The notes beneath the pieces are model-generated. The model had not been told where the DNA came from. It ran no database searches and saw only the letters and a list, made by a program, of their open reading frames with translations. Positions 1-10,840 of a stretch of DNA of 37,315 bases are shown here, piece after piece; within the stretch, counting starts at the first letter, position 1; every line of letters starts with the position of its first letter. The position numbers were made by a program, and so were the translations under genes. The stretch comes from Nemertoderma westbladi (lineage: Eukaryota; Xenacoelomorpha; Nemertodermatida; Nemertodermatidae), in assembly GCA_032718475.1 (NCBI GenBank), contig JAUCBJ010005265.1, forward strand, positions 1 through 37,315, read 5' to 3'.

Positions 1-461
1 AGCGACTACACCGGCAGTAGTAACCCGGAGTGTGTAGTGACCCAGAAAGAAATCCGTTATCGTCTAAATCCTCCATTACTGCTAACCTTGAATCTGTAGG
101 TCAGTTGGAGGTTGTCAGAGGTCTGGTTGGGGTTTATCCACCAAATGCAACCGTTATTAATGACACGTGATGGTCGGTGGTACTACATCTACATGTAAAG
201 TTCTTACAATCAATAATAATAATAATAACTCATTCATTGATTTCACCATGGATAAATATGGGCATGGGGGGAGTCTTTCTAATATAATAGCTGTTAAATA
301 GGAAACAAATCCACAAATTTTCTTATTTGGGTTCTCGAGGGACAAGTAGTTCCTCGCTGTGTATTTCGATCCAGAGGTCGAAAGTCGAATACCTCAAGCC
401 GTTCTAAATGCGGTCTCAACTACCGGTGCCGGGTTTAGTCCGGCAGTCTTCCCATCCGATC
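1..461. other. Unrecognised left flank, repeat-like
   Basis: No convincing coding exon was seen. The stretch holds a short AAT microsatellite at about 210-228 and is otherwise mixed-composition DNA that I cannot assign. It is the host DNA into which the first solo LTR inserted. It may itself be older transposon sequence. Confidence 0.4.
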
Positions 462-466
462 CCATA

Positions 467-1050
467 TGTGAGTGGATCCAATTTGCTGCACTACCTAGCG
501 GAAAATGGTGAAAGTGGCTTTTTACGAATTATAGTTGGCTAGGTGACATTAGCAATATAATGTCACCTAACAACCAACAGAGGCAATAAACATTGCCAGC
601 CACAAGGAGAGATGAGAGGCCACAAGCTATCTCAGGGGGACAAAGGGAGCTAGCACGTGGGTATAAGGGAACAGGGAGTGCCAAAGGAAGGATATGTTAG
701 CCAATGGTGGGGCAGCACACCATCTGATTGGGATGCATCCATTGGCCAGGCCGCGTAGCTCTTCTATATGTGTTAATAATATAACCGTTGCATTTATTAC
801 CTGTTGTTCAGTTGGTTTGTGTAGAGCTGTGGAAGCAAGACGGTTTAAACCGTCTTCGTCGTCATTCAGTAAGTGCTATTATTATATTCTGACATTACGA
901 ACAACTGCCACTAAAACTCAGTTATTCTATCGGCCTCCGGCCTTTAAGATACCACAAGCCTTTCAGCAGCCAGTGGACGTGGTGACGCGTATTACCCAAA
1001 AGTAAACACATCAGTCGGGATTCCCTCGCCAACTCGGGGATCCCGTCACA
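467..1050. mobile_element. Solo LTR, copy 1 (584 bp, TSD CCATA)
   Basis: The segment begins TGTGAGTGG and ends CCCGTCACA, giving the 5'-TG...CA-3' ends of an LTR. It is flanked by the 5-bp direct repeat CCATA at 462-466 and 1051-1055. No retroelement internal region lies beside it, so it is a solo LTR left by LTR-LTR recombination. It aligns along its length with the LTR at 5000-5649. Shared landmarks are ACAGGGAGTGCCAAAG (671-686), GTGACGCGTA near 982-992, and the terminal hairpin 1016-1025 with 1036-1045. Stem-loops are visible at 541-551/558-568 with outer GTTGG/CCAAC (534-538/574-578), at 582-587/592-597, at 609-614/628-633 and at 700-707/739-746. An AATAAA at 585-590 sits in one of them. 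A 20-bp perfect palindrome occupies 837-856. A 5-bp duplication fits Ty3/gypsy, copia or BEL superfamilies; the family is not determined. Confidence 0.85.
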
Positions 1051-1055
1051 CCATA

Positions 1056-2345
1056 AGATCCATCAACCACTGCTAAATCCAACCGCGAACAGTGGAAGAA
1101 CCAATAATCTTCTTGTTGATGAGCGAATAGCTGATTATAATTACTGCCAACATGTATCATACCACTAGGCTACGGTCTCTCAGGAAGGAAATTTTGTTCC
1201 TAAGGACAGAAACTGGTAGTTAATTGGTAATTGGTAATAGGCTAATTGGTAGATCGAGGTGTGCGCAAGGGCGCGGCTAATAACTAATTTTATAATTTTA
1301 TCCGAAAAAACTAATAATCTCTATTGATTGCTCAATATGGAACCAAAATGTTTCCAAGAACAGAACCCTATTTTATCGTGTAGCCTGTCATCAACTGCCA
1401 GTATATATCTCCACAAATAGAATTGAGAATCCCTTAGTTGGCGCTTTGTTTAAAGTTCATAGAAAGGCGCGATATAAATATAAATATATTATTATTATTA
1501 TATTATTATTATTAGTTCAACTCTCAACTCTCCTACCTTCCAGCAATCGCTATTAAAATATATCTGAAGATAAATATCCTAGGTAATATTTTGTCCGCAA
1601 AATATAGTAATGATAGATTTATATTCAGTCCCTTAACTTTATAATAATTTAAATAAGATGAACGAAATTAAATCCCAAATAAATCCTAATCCAGCAAAAC
1701 TAGAAGTGAATCCACTCACTTATTTTGAGTCGGTTTTAGTTGATGCACAATGGGTCTATTAAACCCATCCTTGCTGGGTAGTATGCTAATATATCCGCAT
1801 GTCCCAGATATTCCAGTCCAAATTTCGGTAAACAAGCGTTTTATGTGTGCCATGCACATATCAGTTTAACTACCGTAGGCTACCAGTATCAGTGCAATCA
1901 GACAAGAACATTAACATTAACAGGTCAAACAAATAAACTCTAGTTATTATTCTGGCCCTACAGCCAGAACCAGTCCATAACTATAAGATATCAGCCAGGG
2001 CAGCGTGTAATAAAACTGCACTACAAGAGTCGAAAGGTGGGATCTGGCAGGCCAACACCTTTCCCATCACAGTATAAAACGGTGAAGTATAAACAACGAT
2101 GAGCGCTCTCGGTGAAGATTCAATGCGAGGTTCCGAGAAGGGAAGCAGCCTAACGGGAACTCCCAGCGAGAGGGATATCACCGTCCGGGGAGGCAGTGAC
2201 GGAGCGGTACCGGCCTTCCACACCAGATCCGGAACGTGGATCTGTACGAGACAAGCTGTATAGCATATATTGCAAAGCTGTGCCCAACAAAAGTTAAAGT
2301 AATATGAAACCACTCATTCACCCAAGATAGGTAATTATAAAAATA
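1056..2345. other. Unrecognised interval
   Basis: No gene was recognised in about 1.3 kb. An ATT microsatellite lies at about 1481-1515. Minus-strand open frames at 1981-2426 have no domain I recognise, and the sequence is flanked by LINE and LTR remnants, so they are most likely non-coding or transposon-derived. Confidence 0.4.
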
Positions 2346-2612
2346 TACTACTAGGATCGGCATGCTACATTGCAGCTGCATTTTTAACAATGCTGCGCCG
2401 TTTTGTCGACAAAATTTCGCCGCCACAACTCCTTATCACCTATGACATTTGCTAGATTTCCACATCTTCAAGGACAGTATCCATTAAGATGCGTCTCAAG
2501 AAAGTAATGGGCTGTCCACCGCGCTTATTCACTCCATGAGGCCACCAAAGCACTAGATTATTCACTGGCTGGTCCTCATGGCGAAAGCAATGTCCTGCAA
2601 AGCGGAGGCAGT
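2346..2612 (-). mobile_element. RTE-like LINE 3' end fragment a
   Basis: On the minus strand this reads as the C-terminal end of a LINE reverse-transcriptase ORF and its short 3' UTR, ending in a TAG-repeat tail (CTACTA on the plus strand at 2347-2352). It is closely similar to the plus-strand copy at 21434-21852, sharing the coding core for FAGHC, the DQPV block and the RELW block. It is 5'-truncated at about 2612, the usual outcome of target-primed reverse transcription. The frame is disrupted, so this is a dead copy. Confidence 0.75.
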
Positions 2613-2942
2613 CATCTATATAAAAATATAAGAAACAAGATATATATACAAGATATATATCCTATATATATATAAAAATGGTCAGTTTGTCTGTCTGTCT
2701 GTTTGTACATCTATAGAAAATTTGTTTTTTGGTGTTTTAGTTTTTTGGTGTTTCGGAACCAGCACTACTCTGAGCGTTGCAACACGATATTTTCCAGAAA
2801 TTTAACTGAATTTTGTTCTTTTTAACGCCATTTTATCGACAAAATCTACCCATAAATAGTGTAAATCTCTGGTGATTTGCTACCCCTAAAATGTAAAACC
2901 ATTATTGGCCAATAACGATTTTAATATTTCAAATTTATTATA
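2613..2942. other. AT-rich interval with simple repeats
   Basis: TA-rich low-complexity DNA lies at 2618-2675 and a short CTGT run at about 2685-2703 (GTCTGTCTGTCTGTTTG). The latter resembles the simple-repeat stretch in some degenerate TE tails. No gene was recognised. Confidence 0.45.
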
Positions 2943-3068
2943 TTAATAATAATAATAATCTTTACTAATATAATTATATATTTATTATTGCCAATATATA
3001 AAACACAATGAAGCACACTAACTAAATTAATATAAACTACCTACATAACTATATACAAAAGTACAAAA

Positions 3069-3455
3069 TCAGTCTAACCTGCTGAGAGCAGCTGGCGACA
3101 AAACCTCGTCATAGAGGCCGTCGGACAGACGGTCCATGGAGCCGAGGATGGAGGCTGTGTTACCTATCAAGATGGCTACGAGGAGGAACCGATGGGATCG
3201 CAGCTCCTGAGTGGCTGCGTGAAGGTGTTGGCCAACCTCCTTAAGGAATGCAGCCGTCTCAGGACTGGGCCGACCGAAGATCTCGAATGCTACCGGGTAG
3301 AAGAGGTAGCTCCCTCGGACAGTCAGTTCCTCGTATTTCTTGATCTTTGAGTTTTCCGCCTCCTCAACAACACGGCGGCCGGCCTGCGTGTTCTGGGCGA
3401 GATGACTGGGAGCGAGGATGGTCGCATCCCAGGTCATCGGCCGCCCCCACTCCAC
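3069..3455 (-). pseudogene. LINE ORF, C-terminal endonuclease segment
   Basis: This is the 3' part of the retrotransposon ORF, in a different frame from the segment upstream. It opens after RPM with WDAT, the end of the PD-(D/E)xK restriction-like endonuclease core, followed by the APSHL block, a helical region around KKYEEL and YLFYPVAFEIFG, and a terminal region with GNTASILGSMDRL. The stop is at 3069-3071. The upstream frame runs through DGVTLESW and then hits a stop two codons after a run of five Gs near 3446-3450. One missing base in that run explains the break. It could be genuine decay or a homopolymer error, but the other lesions in the element favour decay. Confidence 0.8.
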
Positions 3456-4994
3456 GATTCGAGGGTAACGCCATCGACACGCTTCCCATCAGCTCTACAC
3501 AACCCCACTGGTTCAAGGCGAGCTCTAACCCCACAGGAAGCCAATGTACGCTTCACTATGTCATTTAACATAGAGTGGCGTGGCAGCCTCCCAGTGCTTC
3601 TCACACAAGATAGTCCGAGGAGACCATCTGGTCTTACTTCGGATCCGCACCGGGAGCACCTGTGGGGTTCGGTTACCTTGCAACCGAGACGTGTGGCGAC
3701 TGAAACCATGAACTGGGAGTACATGAGTTTCAGCCCCAGCGAGCTGATGGGAATTGCGTCCAGCCAACAACCGGATACCGGGACGTCGATGACGTTAAGA
3801 CGGGTGATATCGAGCGGCGTTGTTGTGGCCACCTGCAGTGCCGCGCGGTTTGCCTCGTGGAGTGGCTCCATCCAGGCCCTCTGTATGGTGGTGTCGGTTG
3901 GTGTGGTGGTTCCGGCGGTGAGGGCGACCTTCCACACCTCGTGGGCGCGTGGTACAGAGGCGGGTTGTCTGGAGGGCTCGAATAAGCGGCTTGAGAGAGC
4001 AATGCACGCAGCAGCTGAAGCCAAGTAGGTGGAAGGTGCTAGCTGCAGTGCAGAGCTCAACCCGAGGCCACCCATATGGGCCGGGAGACAGGCCTGGACC
4101 CACGCTGAGTCTGAGATCCGGGTATTCGTGATCTCCTGGAGGGCACCCCGCAGAGTTGAGTCGTACTCCTCCAGGAGTCCCGGGTGCTGAAAGCAAGGCG
4201 CGGTGTGGAGGAAGTAGGTGAGCCGGGGGATGGTGAATACGCGTGGTAAGAGTCGTGGAGGTGCAGCTGGCTGGCGAGCGTGGCGAGGTCTCCCGCCTTC
4301 TCCCGAAGGTAGGATACGGTGGTGGCGACCCCGATGGGGGGTGCCGAGCATCGTCAGGTCCTCGAGCGGGCAGACCTGGATACCCGCACAGACCTCGTCG
4401 AACTCGCTACGGATGCGCGCATGGGACTCGTCGGACTCGGCGCCGAGGAAGAAGAGTTCGCTCTTTGCAGGGTTGATAACGAGTCCGCACTTCCTCCCCT
4501 CCTCTATCACCACGCGTAGATCCTCCAGAACAACTCGGTAGTCACCGGCGAAGTTCCCGTCGTCCAGGTACCAGACATTAAAACTCGACTTCAGCGACTG
4601 GATGGTTGGGTTCACCGTGTCGCCGAACAGTCAAGGTCCGTCGGAGTCCCCCTGTTGAACTCCCTCGGCGGAGAGGAGGGTCTCCTCAACGTAGATGAGG
4701 AAGCTGGGTTCTCCGTACGCCACCAGCGTATAGTTGTACACGCTGGGGTAATGCTGGTACACAGTCTCGAGGAGGGTGTCTCGCCGTACCGAGTTGAAGG
4801 CGTTGCTGAAGTTGACCTTCAGCAACACAGTCCCCGGAACGTTGTCCTCCATGGCGAGCGACCGCGCTGCGTGGGCAGCTGCCTCTGCACCGTTCTTTGT
4901 CCCGATCCCAAGCTGGACGCTCCCGTACGACTCCATCCATTCCTCTTTGGTGATTTCCCCCACGAACTTCGAGTTTAGGCGCTGTAGGGTGTTG
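3434..4994 (-). pseudogene. LINE ORF, reverse transcriptase core to zinc knuckle
   Basis: The frame runs from NTLQRL (next to the LTR insertion) through the RT palm. Motif A reads KVNFSNAFNSV, where N (codon 4811-4813) occupies the position normally held by a catalytic aspartate. GVQQGD is the motif-B region. An in-frame TGA follows at 4631-4633, and then comes the catalytic YLDDG (Asp codons 4559-4561 and 4562-4564). The thumb and a helical linker follow. The knuckle reads CSRC then GLLGLSC; related elements have HGLSC, so a zinc-binding histidine appears changed to leucine (codon 3617-3619). RLPRHSMLND starts the restriction-like endonuclease. The frame before and after the stop is the same, so this is a single nonsense change. 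The protein would be enzymatically dead even without the frame breaks. Confidence 0.85.
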
Positions 4995-4999
4995 CCCAC

Positions 5000-5649
5000 T
5001 GTAAGAGGATTCAATTCCCATACATTACCCACCCGAAAATGGGACCAGTGGCATTTTACCAATATAGTTGGCGATACGAGATTACCAATAATAATCTCGC
5101 CTCATAACCAACTCTGGGAGGGCGACATAGGCCCTAAAGCCACAAAGAGAGGTGAGAGGTCAAACCACCTCACAGGGAGAACACAGCTAGTCGAGGCTAG
5201 CGGCAGGGGGTAACACTTACAGGGAGTGCCAAAGTGATAATTAGTATATAAGCCAATAGCGGGCAGGGGAGCACGTGGGGAAAGATAGGAAAGCATCCAT
5301 TGGGTAGCAAAAGGCTAAAGTAGAGTAGAGGTGAAACCAATATATACGTGTATCAATCATATATTAACTCTGATTACTGGTTTACTGGTCAGTTCATCAA
5401 TCACACAGTTAGAGACCGGCAATAGTTTCGACCATCATTTCATACACTGCTGTCATCATTCTGTATTGCAATTCCTACTATTGTTTGTTAATATATACTG
5501 TGCTATTACCATTGGAACATTAACATCAAGAAACACAAACTGTTATTTTCCTGACGGCCTTCGGCCAAAGATATTAGTCCAGCAGCCCAGCAGAGAAGTG
5601 ACGCGTACAACCTAACCAAGTCGGGATCCATGAACTCAATCCCGTCACA
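5000..5649. mobile_element. Solo LTR, copy 2 (650 bp, TSD CCCAC), nested in LINE RT
   Basis: The segment starts TGTAAGAGG and ends CCCGTCACA and is bounded by CCCAC at 4995-4999 and 5650-5654. It splits the LINE reverse transcriptase between the codons for IAVG and NTL. It is related to the LTR at 467-1050 but clearly diverged in sequence. The two share ACAGGGAGTGCCAAAG (5219-5234), GTGACGCGTA (5608-5617) and a GGCC-TTC-GGCC hairpin at 5556-5566. TATATAAG at 5245-5252 could be its TATA box. Matching stem-loops occur at 5077-5084/5092-5099 with outer GTTGG/CCAAC 5067-5071/5108-5112, and at 5119-5123/5131-5135, 5149-5154/5166-5171, 5253-5257/5299-5303 and 5622-5627/5639-5644. No internal retroelement region remains. 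Insertion postdates the LINE copy. Confidence 0.9.
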
Positions 5650-5654
5650 CCCAC

Positions 5655-6667
5655 CGCGATGGGGCGGACTCCACCCCCTTGCTTGGAGAAACCAAACAGG
5701 TTGGCACCAAAGAACGTGGGTCGAACTGATTCCGGAATGGTGCCGGCGGCCACGACGTCGATGAACCGGGAGAGACTGGAGACGAGTCGGTTTCCAGCTT
5801 CTCCGTTTGTGTGGCCGATAAGATCTTTCAAGATCTGCGTCCGCATTCCGTCGAGGCTGCCGGCGCTGCCACACGGGAACGATGCAACGAGTTTCCTGAC
5901 TACCGCGGACGAGCAGAGGGGAGTTGTTGGGGTCGCCATGGTCGTCCGGTCGGGAGGGGTGCTTCAAATTCAGCCTCTCCAAAGAGTCTGGTGTGTTGAG
6001 CGCCATGGCATCTTTAGAAGACGCCAGGCGAATGGCACCCTTCACATCGCCATCCTCAATCTTCTCTGCAACCGCTGCGGCGAGACGGATGGAGTCGTCT
6101 CGTTTCTCGGGCCGGCGGGATCCAGTGGTGGTGGATCGGGATTCCGGAGGTTGGTGTAGGTTGCTCCCGAACTCGCAAATCAGCCCGTTGATCTGGGACG
6201 CGAGGGATCGAGTGTGCCGCCGGCCCCCATGCTTAGGGGCGGGAATACAGCGGTGGCAGACAAGGAGGAGGTTGACCCACGAGTCGACGCAGTTGGGGTT
6301 GCCGATGATCGTGGAGAGAACATCAGGAGAGGAGGTCCGTGAGGTTGTTCCGTGCCGCCTTTGGGATGTGCCTCAGCTGCTTCACTCGGGAGTTCCGAAG
6401 CGGCTTCAGCACGTCCTCTGCCGTGTAGTTTGTTGGTCAGGGCGGGGGCAGCGCGGCCGTGGGATCGGTTGTCGTGGTGGTCGTGGTCGCCGGTTGGGAG
6501 GGGAGTGGCGGGCCACTGGGAGACCAACCAGAGCCAGCGCAATGGTTCTTCTGGGGCCCGTGGACCCGTAGCCCTCCCCTCAGGGTCACTACCGTCAACT
6601 TCGAGCAAACCATGCAGCTGTGCTTGGGCTGCCCGGCTATGCTGAGGTCGACAGTGGACGCCGACAC
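5655..6667 (-). pseudogene. LINE ORF, N-terminal zinc finger to RT finger domain
   Basis: The first possible Met is at 6665-6667. Within about 15 residues comes a zinc finger with KHSCMVC and a downstream H-x5-H (LRVHGPQKNHC), as at the N-terminus of R2-type elements. After a proline/threonine-rich linker, fragments in alternating frames follow. These are RVKQLRHIPKAARNN, then after a break near 6327 VLSTIIGNPN and CHRCIPAPK, then KIEDGDVKGAIRLASS. After another break near 5890-5925 comes SFPCGSAGSLDG, which leads into the RT fingers and ends at GGGVRPIAVG. The next codons (NTLQRL) lie beyond the inserted LTR at 4994. At least three frameshifts make this a pseudogene. The two halves rejoin perfectly in frame if the LTR and one CCCAC copy are ignored. 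Confidence 0.75.
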
Positions 6668-6670
6668 ATC

Positions 6671-9600
6671 TATCTTCTTCTTTAATTAACCCATATCAGC
6701 ATATAAACTAATTAATTAATTAATTATAAAGAAGGTTGGTTGTAGCAGAGTCAGTCAGTCCAGCAGTATTCCAGTAGTATTCCAGCAGTATTCCAGCAGT
6801 CAGTCGGTCCAGGTAGGCCGGTATATCAAAGTATTAAGTGAATTGAATTGAATACAACAGCTCAGCTATTAGATTACTGCTGTATAGATTACCATGCACA
6901 GTTAATGTTTGCTTAGAGTCTGAGAGATAGTGACAGAGCAAACACAGCCTTACCTAAATTTGGCAAGCAATGCACATCTTTGTAGCTGGGCCCTCCGCCC
7001 CCCATCATCTGGAGTCAAGTTCTACAGTCAAAGTCAAATGTTCACTTTAACCATTCACCTGGACCTCTGCATTCATTGCAACTTCTCCACAGTATTAATG
7101 TTAGCGCAAAGATTTTTAACTTAATCTATATACTGCTTATCATACACTAACTATCATCATTAAATTATTCCTTTTTGCAGTACCGGTAGGGAGGTAGGCC
7201 CAGGTCTAGCAGTTCAGTCTTTCGCTCTACAAGTTAAGTCTTGATCCTATATTAAGCATCTATGTGATGCAGGCCGTCCCGAGCACGTGAACGTGAACTA
7301 CCGTTATCTTGAGGCTAATTTTAGGTGTCATTTTATGTGTGAGTGCATATTTGTGGTCAAATTGGGCTATTCTATTCTGTAGACAATTTCGGCAATACTT
7401 CTGGTCAGCAGGCAGGAAACTGTATAGTATAAACAGTAGTTGCTCCAACAGATTCTGTCTGTTCTAACTGAATCTAACTTGATCATTGGACCTGATCATA
7501 GGCTACATGTTTACGAAAACACAGACAATTCCGAAGTTCTCCAGTCTACTACTAAGGGCGAAGTGTCAGAAAGAGAAAACCTTCATTCATTTTGTTACGA
7601 TATATGGCGCTGTGTACTATTATCAGCCCATTATACAGTATAGAATATTTAGATAAGCCATAATGACATACAGCCGTAATTAGATAGGGAAAATAAAATA
7701 TCCGAGTTTACAGATGTTATCCATTTTGTATAATATGTAGCCTTACGTACGTAATTTTGTAATAAAACATTAATAAATAATATTTATGGTCGAGCAAGTT
7801 TCCTATAAAACCTTGATATGAGCTTGCTGTTTATTAGTATTAATCGAATTAAAGTGTATTTGCATTAATTTCCGTTTATATTTGTCTTCAAATTGGCTTT
7901 ATATCAAATTGTGCTTAATGTACTTTAATAATCGCGAAATTAATGTTATGGCCAGCAACCCGGGATGCAATTCATTACCATATATGGTAATAATTTGCGA
8001 TTTGGAAGCCCGAGGATCACAATCCAGCTTCCTTATTGGCCCAGCTGTTCCAGGTTGGTCTAATGGTGGCGTGGGTTGCTGGAACAATGAGACGATTATT
8101 GCGTCATCCCTATTTCATCACCTATAAATTGGCTGTGTTTCCGGTATGTGTACCTGCAATATTTCTTCTGCCTTTGCAATTTTTCTGTATATTTCATAAT
8201 TCTTTGTAATTATTTTGTATATTCTGTAATTTTAATTTCTGCTTTGAATTCTTTGCTGTTCTTTCTCAATTATCAATGATTACTGCAAATTACAATCTCG
8301 AACTATGATTTCCACCTTTGATTACTAGTTTCTATGTGATTTCAAAAAAAAAGCAAACAGACGGCCGAAGCCGGAGGCGACCCGAAGGCTCCTCTTTCGA
8401 TAGCTGCTACCCGAGGGTAGGGGTGGTCGCTACTCCTATCCCAAGATTTGCTCCCAGTTATTTAACTGGTACTCTATTTGGTAGTATAACCCAGTACGTA
8501 ATAAATTAGAATTACGTATTCTGGAACATCTAGTAATTAGTACGCAACTCCGTATTTATGACTGTAATTAATTTAGCGATAAAATAAAATAAGAATTTGT
8601 ACGCAGCATAGCGGAGAGTAGTTTAAGTAATTGTTTAGGATACTGTAGACTATTCACACTTGGCGGTTATTTGAAAATAGCGGGGTAACAGGCTGATAGC
8701 AGCATCCAGTATACAGTAGTAAGTTGCTGGCCTAAAGCCAGCCGAAGGCAAGTTTAGACTCCAAATAAAGTAACAGGACTGGTCCTGGTAGGTTATTAAA
8801 AGATCCTCACATTCAACAATTCTGCTAGTGAATTCCAGTATTTCCGATAAGTGAACGCCGAGTGTAGCCACTCACACTCATTTTAAGTAGCCTAGGGAGC
8901 CTACTCGGGTTTATTGTTTTGGTTATTCCCGCATGGCTCATAGATTCGAACAGTTAGCTCTCTGTCGAGCGATCGATAGAGAAAGGAGCAAGCGATTTTG
9001 TAGGAGCCGTATAAAATTAGTAAAACATATTTAGCGGATGGCCTGGTTAGCGCTATCCAGCGGTAAGAAGCAATTTTGTGTTTAGTGGTAGTGCGGCAGT
9101 AATAACGCGCTCCTGATCGCGCTTGTTTAACACATTTCGTTATTTATAATGCTTTTTAGCTGATACTTGGCAGAGGTCTACAACACCACAGCCTGTTGGT
9201 TTTGGGAGAGCGCTGAATCATCTTGGCCATCTAATTCAGGCAGTGCGGCCCAATGCTATTTCATATTAGACATCTTCTATCCAATTCTTTCTAATGGAGG
9301 ATGTGGAATACGTATGTGGCTTTAAAAAAATAGATTCATCTGTTCACCTTCAAACATTATGATTTGTTTAATCTCTTAGCGTTATTTAACGTAGGGGTAG
9401 ATTGACAAATACAAGGCATCAATGTTAATTAAACTTTAACTTTGTAAAATTTATTTACTCGCTGAATTGATTTCACATGTATGAATCAGTCGTGTTATCC
9501 TTGGTTATTATACCTTTCAAATAAATTCTACATCTGTATATAAAATCGAGAAATCTCTAAAATAATTGCCTTCAACATCAGAATCTAATGACAGCCTCAA

Positions 9601-9780
9601 TCAACTATGATATTACTCAGCTATCTCACTGTGATTCAGGGATATGTGGTATGGTATGTGTTGCATCAGCAGCTTAACAGTTTACATGCTTAATTGGGTT
9701 CTTGGCCTTGATCTTGAAACATAGTAAACTAAAGGTGCCCCAAATAAAACTTTAAGATTAACTTAAGCTTAAATACAAAT
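6671..9780. other. Long AT-rich interval, no recognised gene
   Basis: About 3.1 kb. It contains a TTAA-type low-complexity patch at 6706-6726 and a short 11-bp tandem repeat (CCAGCAGTATT and variants) at about 6759-6796. Small open frames at 6930-7124, 7440-7643 and 7882-8127 carry no motif I recognise and no clear splice context. The upstream exons of the GPCR at 13422 would have to lie here or further upstream, but I could not identify one. Confidence 0.4.
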
Positions 9781-10033
9781 AAAGAATTTCACGGTACACC
9801 TGGAATACCTAGAAAACCTGGAATAGTCAGGGAATTTTACTTTTCTTGAAATGTCAGGGAATTCTTGTAACAAAATGGACAAATCAGGGAAAACTTCAGG
9901 AATTTGATATACAGAACATGTTTCATAAATTTTCTTCATAAATTAAGTTTCTTAATAAATGTTGTAAAATTTTCTCCGCTCGCTTTGCTCGCCATTTAAT
10001 TTCCTCACATCATCTATACCTATAAAAATCAAA

Positions 10034-10087
10034 TTCTCTCTCTCTCTCTCTCTCTCTCACTCTCTCTCTTTCTCTCTCTCTCTCTCT
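10034..10087. repeat. (TC)n microsatellite
   Basis: A nearly pure CT dinucleotide run with a few interruptions. It is followed directly by GTTCGAACTCCTCCAAAACG, non-repetitive DNA of unknown origin. Confidence 0.9.
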
Positions 10088-10212
10088 GTTCGAACTCCTC
10101 CAAAACGGGCAGAGGGATTGCGCTGGAACTTGGCATGTGTGTATAACATTAACCAGCGGTCGTTATAGGCCACTTTTCGAAAAGTTTAATTCACGTTCGA
10201 TACCGGTACTGG

Positions 10213-10275
10213 GTACCGGTACGTCAGTAGGCCTATACCGGTACCAGTACGCCAGTAGGCCTATGCCGGTAGCGG
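10213..10275. repeat. 28-bp tandem duplication (CAGTAGGCCTAT core)
   Basis: CAGTAGGCCTATACCGGTAC at 10225 recurs as CAGTAGGCCTATGCCGGTAG at 10253, a period of 28 bp, with several ACCGGT-type words around it. This is a short local duplication. Confidence 0.75.
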
Positions 10276-10840
10276 GAAATACCGGGTAACATGTCTCGGG
10301 TATTGCCTGCTAGTTAAATATATAGATGAACTCTAATCGCTTAACTCGTAACTTTGTTTGGAATATAATAAAGTGGCCAATATACTATATTCTATAAAAA
10401 TGTAGTATCTACCTACAATGAGGGAGTTTTTTTTCAAAATGTCAGGGAAACGTCAGGGAAAATTGAAACTGAACTAGAGTGGCAACCCTGTTTCATGCCA
10501 ATTAAAATTATTCATTTAGCATGGAAAACATATGTCCAGCCAGATATTTTGCCTAGATACCAAGAAAATATTATTCCTGGATTAGTTATTTACCTCAGCC
10601 CTTTTTATACCTTTGGCATATAATATATAACAGAATATATCAAATGTGAACAACATTGAGTAACCGAATGGATTGTCAATTTTTTTTTTCACAATAATAG
10701 TATAGGAACTAAATTCATTAAAGTACATGGTTGTTATTAAAAGAGTTGTATGCAAATAGGAAACAATAAAAATAAGTTGACTAATTTATTTTTTTGATAT
10801 TACTTTTGCATGTATCAGATGTATGCACGCACATCTGCGT

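Larger units (their letters stand above)
2943..6670 (-). mobile_element. Decayed R2-superfamily (restriction-like endonuclease) non-LTR retrotransposon
   Basis: One element reads on the minus strand. In order it has an N-terminal CCHH-type zinc finger (about 6600), a linker, a reverse transcriptase (about 5900-4300), a CxxC zinc knuckle and a C-terminal restriction-like endonuclease with an RH...N/D...DG...WDAT pattern (3650-3070). It ends in an AT-rich 3' UTR with an ATT-repeat tail near 2943-2958. This domain order is that of R2/NeSL/R4/Hero-type LINEs, which nick a target and prime cDNA synthesis from it. The copy is inactive. It has frameshifts near 6327, 5890-5925 and 3446-3450, an in-frame stop at 4631-4633, a solo LTR inserted at 5000-5649, and a changed catalytic residue. 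The 5' boundary near 6670 is approximate. Confidence 0.85.
9800..10490. mobile_element. Possible hAT-like element remnant
   Basis: Repeated TCAGGGAA-type motifs occur near 9829, 9862, 9888, 10442 and 10453. The segment ends in GAGTGGCAACCCTG, whose reverse complement CAGGGTTGCCACTC resembles the CAGGG-starting ends of hAT transposons. No matching opposite terminus or target duplication was found, so the left boundary is a guess. A TC microsatellite and a 28-bp duplication interrupt it. Confidence 0.3.

Noticed and set aside
3402-4028. Long plus-strand open frame opposite the LINE ORF
   Set aside because: It mirrors the GC-rich minus-strand retrotransposon sequence, which has clear RT and endonuclease motifs. 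The plus-strand product shows none.
5000-5020. Minus-strand reading NPLTVG, which looks like a second copy of the RT motif RPIAVG
   Set aside because: The TG...CA ends and CCCAC duplication show that these bases belong to the LTR start. The resemblance is chance plus the duplicated CCCAC.
5924-6571. 215-residue plus-strand open frame
   Set aside because: It lies opposite the N-terminal part of the same LINE and has no recognisable domain. The minus-strand blocks fit the element.
8936-8960. GATTCGAAC, resembling a tRNA T-loop on the minus strand
   Set aside because: The flanking bases do not form a T-stem, and no acceptor or anticodon stem could be fitted.
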